Source: Geothermobacter sp964441925
Lineage (GTDB): Bacteria > Desulfobacterota > Desulfuromonadia > Desulfuromonadales > Geothermobacteraceae
Length of the DNA: 16,260 bases
NCBI GenBank assembly: GCA_964441925.1
Contig: CAYTVY010000053.1
Location: 1 to 16,260, forward strand
Direction of reading: 5' to 3'
Positions 15,421 through 16,260 of this stretch are shown piece by piece; within the stretch, counting starts at the first letter, position 1, and each line of letters opens with the position of its first letter. Made by a program: the position numbers and the translations under genes. Under the pieces are notes generated by a model that was not told where the DNA came from, did not search any database, and saw nothing but the letters and a program-made list of their open reading frames with translations.

Positions 15421-16260
15421 TCAAACCTCGGGATCGGAATTCTGCAGCAGGGCAAGATGGCGCCGGGCCAGCTCGGCCTCGGCCGGCGTGGCGGCGGTAT
15501 CGAGGGCGGCGAGAAAGTAGTGGTAGGCACTGGTCCGGCAGCGCGGCCGCAGCAGCATGGCCCGGCCGGCACCGAGATAGGCCCGGCTCAGGCCGGGGTC
15601 GGCGGGACGCTCGGCGATGAAGCGGCGGAAGACCGTCAGCGCCTCATCGGCCCGCCGCTGGTCGAGCAGCAGCTCACCGATGGCCAGAACGTCGTCCGGG
15701 GCCACCTGCAGCCGCTCGCCGCGACTTCCCAGTTGCAGATAGGCCAGGGCCGCCCGTGACAAGTTCCCATCCGCCAGCAGCGCGTTGACAAGTTCCGCCG
15801 CACTGCGCACCGGCGGCGCCTCATCCGGATGCTCCCGCCGCAACCGGTGCAGATGGCGCCGCGTGCGCCAGTTCGTTCCCAGCCGGTCGCTCCACAGGGC
15901 CAGTCCGGCTCCGGCGAGAAAGCCGCCGATGTGGGCACCGTAGGCGACGCCGCCGCCAGAGCCGCCGGTCAGCAGGAAGGGCAGCAGGTTGTCGACCAGC
16001 AGGTAGAAGCCGAGCACCAGCCGGGCCGGCACCTCGATCACCTGCAGCAAAAAGAAGAAAAAGAAGAACATCTTCACCTGGTTGCGGGGGAACCAGACGA
16101 AATAGAAACCGAGAACCCCGGAGATGGCTCCGGACGCACCGACCAGGGGCACCTGCGAACCGGGAACGAACAGAGCGAAGAAGAGGGTCGCCGCCACGCC
16201 GGTGGCCAGATAGGCAAGCAGAAAGCGGAACCGGCCGAGCCGATGCTCGACATTGTCACC
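15421..16260 (-). CDS. Rhomboid-family intramembrane serine protease with C-terminal TPR-like region (partial, 5' end outside window)
   Basis: The frame enters from the right edge without a start (GDNVEHRLGRFRFLLAYLATG...), so the first membrane helices are missing. The GTG at 16197 that could be taken as a start lies inside the rhomboid domain. Catalytic Ser is in GASGAISG, and catalytic His in YGAHIGGFLAGAGLAL after a Gly-rich turn; both are needed for peptide cleavage within the membrane. After the last helix the protein has a soluble region of about 140 residues with TPR-like helical pairs (LVNALLADGNLSRAALAYLQLG; IGELLLDQRRADEALTVFRRFI), often a partner-binding module. A run of six Phe (VKMFFFFFFLLQ) falls in a membrane helix. 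Substrate unknown. Confidence 0.88.
   Translation of the reverse strand, partial: GDNVEHRLGRFRFLLAYLATGVAATLFFALFVPGSQVPLVGASGAISGVLGFYFVWFPRNQVKMFFFFFFLLQVIEVPARLVLGFYLLVDNLLPFLLTGGSGGGVAYGAHIGGFLAGAGLALWSDRLGTNWRTRRHLHRLRREHPDEAPPVRSAAELVNALLADGNLSRAALAYLQLGSRGERLQVAPDDVLAIGELLLDQRRADEALTVFRRFIAERPADPGLSRAYLGAGRAMLLRPRCRTSAYHYFLAALDTAATPAEAELARRHLALLQNSDPEV

Overview
This is a GC-rich, densely coded bacterial window. Domain content, frequent GTG starts and clear GGAGG-type ribosome sites suggest a Gram-negative anaerobe. The two Sec/Lol-type lipoproteins, a DUF3467 protein, a stand-alone ThiS plus a ThiS-like/ThiF fusion with ThiG-ThiH-ThiE, and a rhomboid-TPR protein together remind me of Desulfuromonadia (Geobacter/Desulfuromonas relatives). 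That placement is inference; there is no rRNA or marker gene here to prove it.

Layout. (1) 1-6352, all minus strand, reading right to left: a degenerate AAA+ protein, an FmdE-like protein, an ArsP/SO_0444-type permease, a three-repeat carboxypeptidase-regulatory-like lipoprotein, a beta-helix plus PQQ-type propeller lipoprotein, and a small DUF3467 protein. Genes overlap or lie 2-58 bases apart, so 6352 to 764 looks like one operon. After a 164-base gap with repeated GGTTCRT motifs comes the 5' part of a betaine/osmoprotectant-type ABC substrate-binding protein that runs off the left edge. (2) 6353-6707 is a 355-base divergent intergenic region. It holds a candidate minus-strand sigma70 promoter for the operon, an extended -10 facing glpK, and a 165-bp long imperfect palindrome with perfect 12-bp ends and a possible 3-bp target duplication (a MITE-like element) just upstream of glpK. 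(3) glpK (glycerol kinase, plus) converges with a small helical protein of unknown function (minus). (4) 8523-8832 is a 310-base non-coding region: a candidate promoter, a clear TPP riboswitch and an intrinsic terminator. These precede the thiamine genes thiF (with an N-terminal ThiS-like domain), thiS, thiG, thiH and thiE, on the plus strand to 12538. A 7-bp tandem repeat sits between thiG and thiH. (5) An SLC13-type permease with two TrkA-C domains (plus) has its own candidate promoter. (6) On the minus strand at the right are a radical SAM protein with a CX4CX2C cluster motif and a rhomboid protease with a C-terminal TPR-like region, which is cut by the right edge.

How it works together. 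The thi block supplies the thiazole half of thiamine (ThiF adenylates ThiS, ThiH makes dehydroglycine from tyrosine, ThiG builds the ring) and the final coupling step (ThiE). It is switched off by TPP through transcription termination. The left-hand operon has no obvious textbook assignment. It combines a pseudo-ATPase of the AAA+ fold, a putative metal-binding FmdE-like protein, a metal/metalloid-type permease and two large surface-type lipoproteins. It is the best candidate here for an undescribed system.
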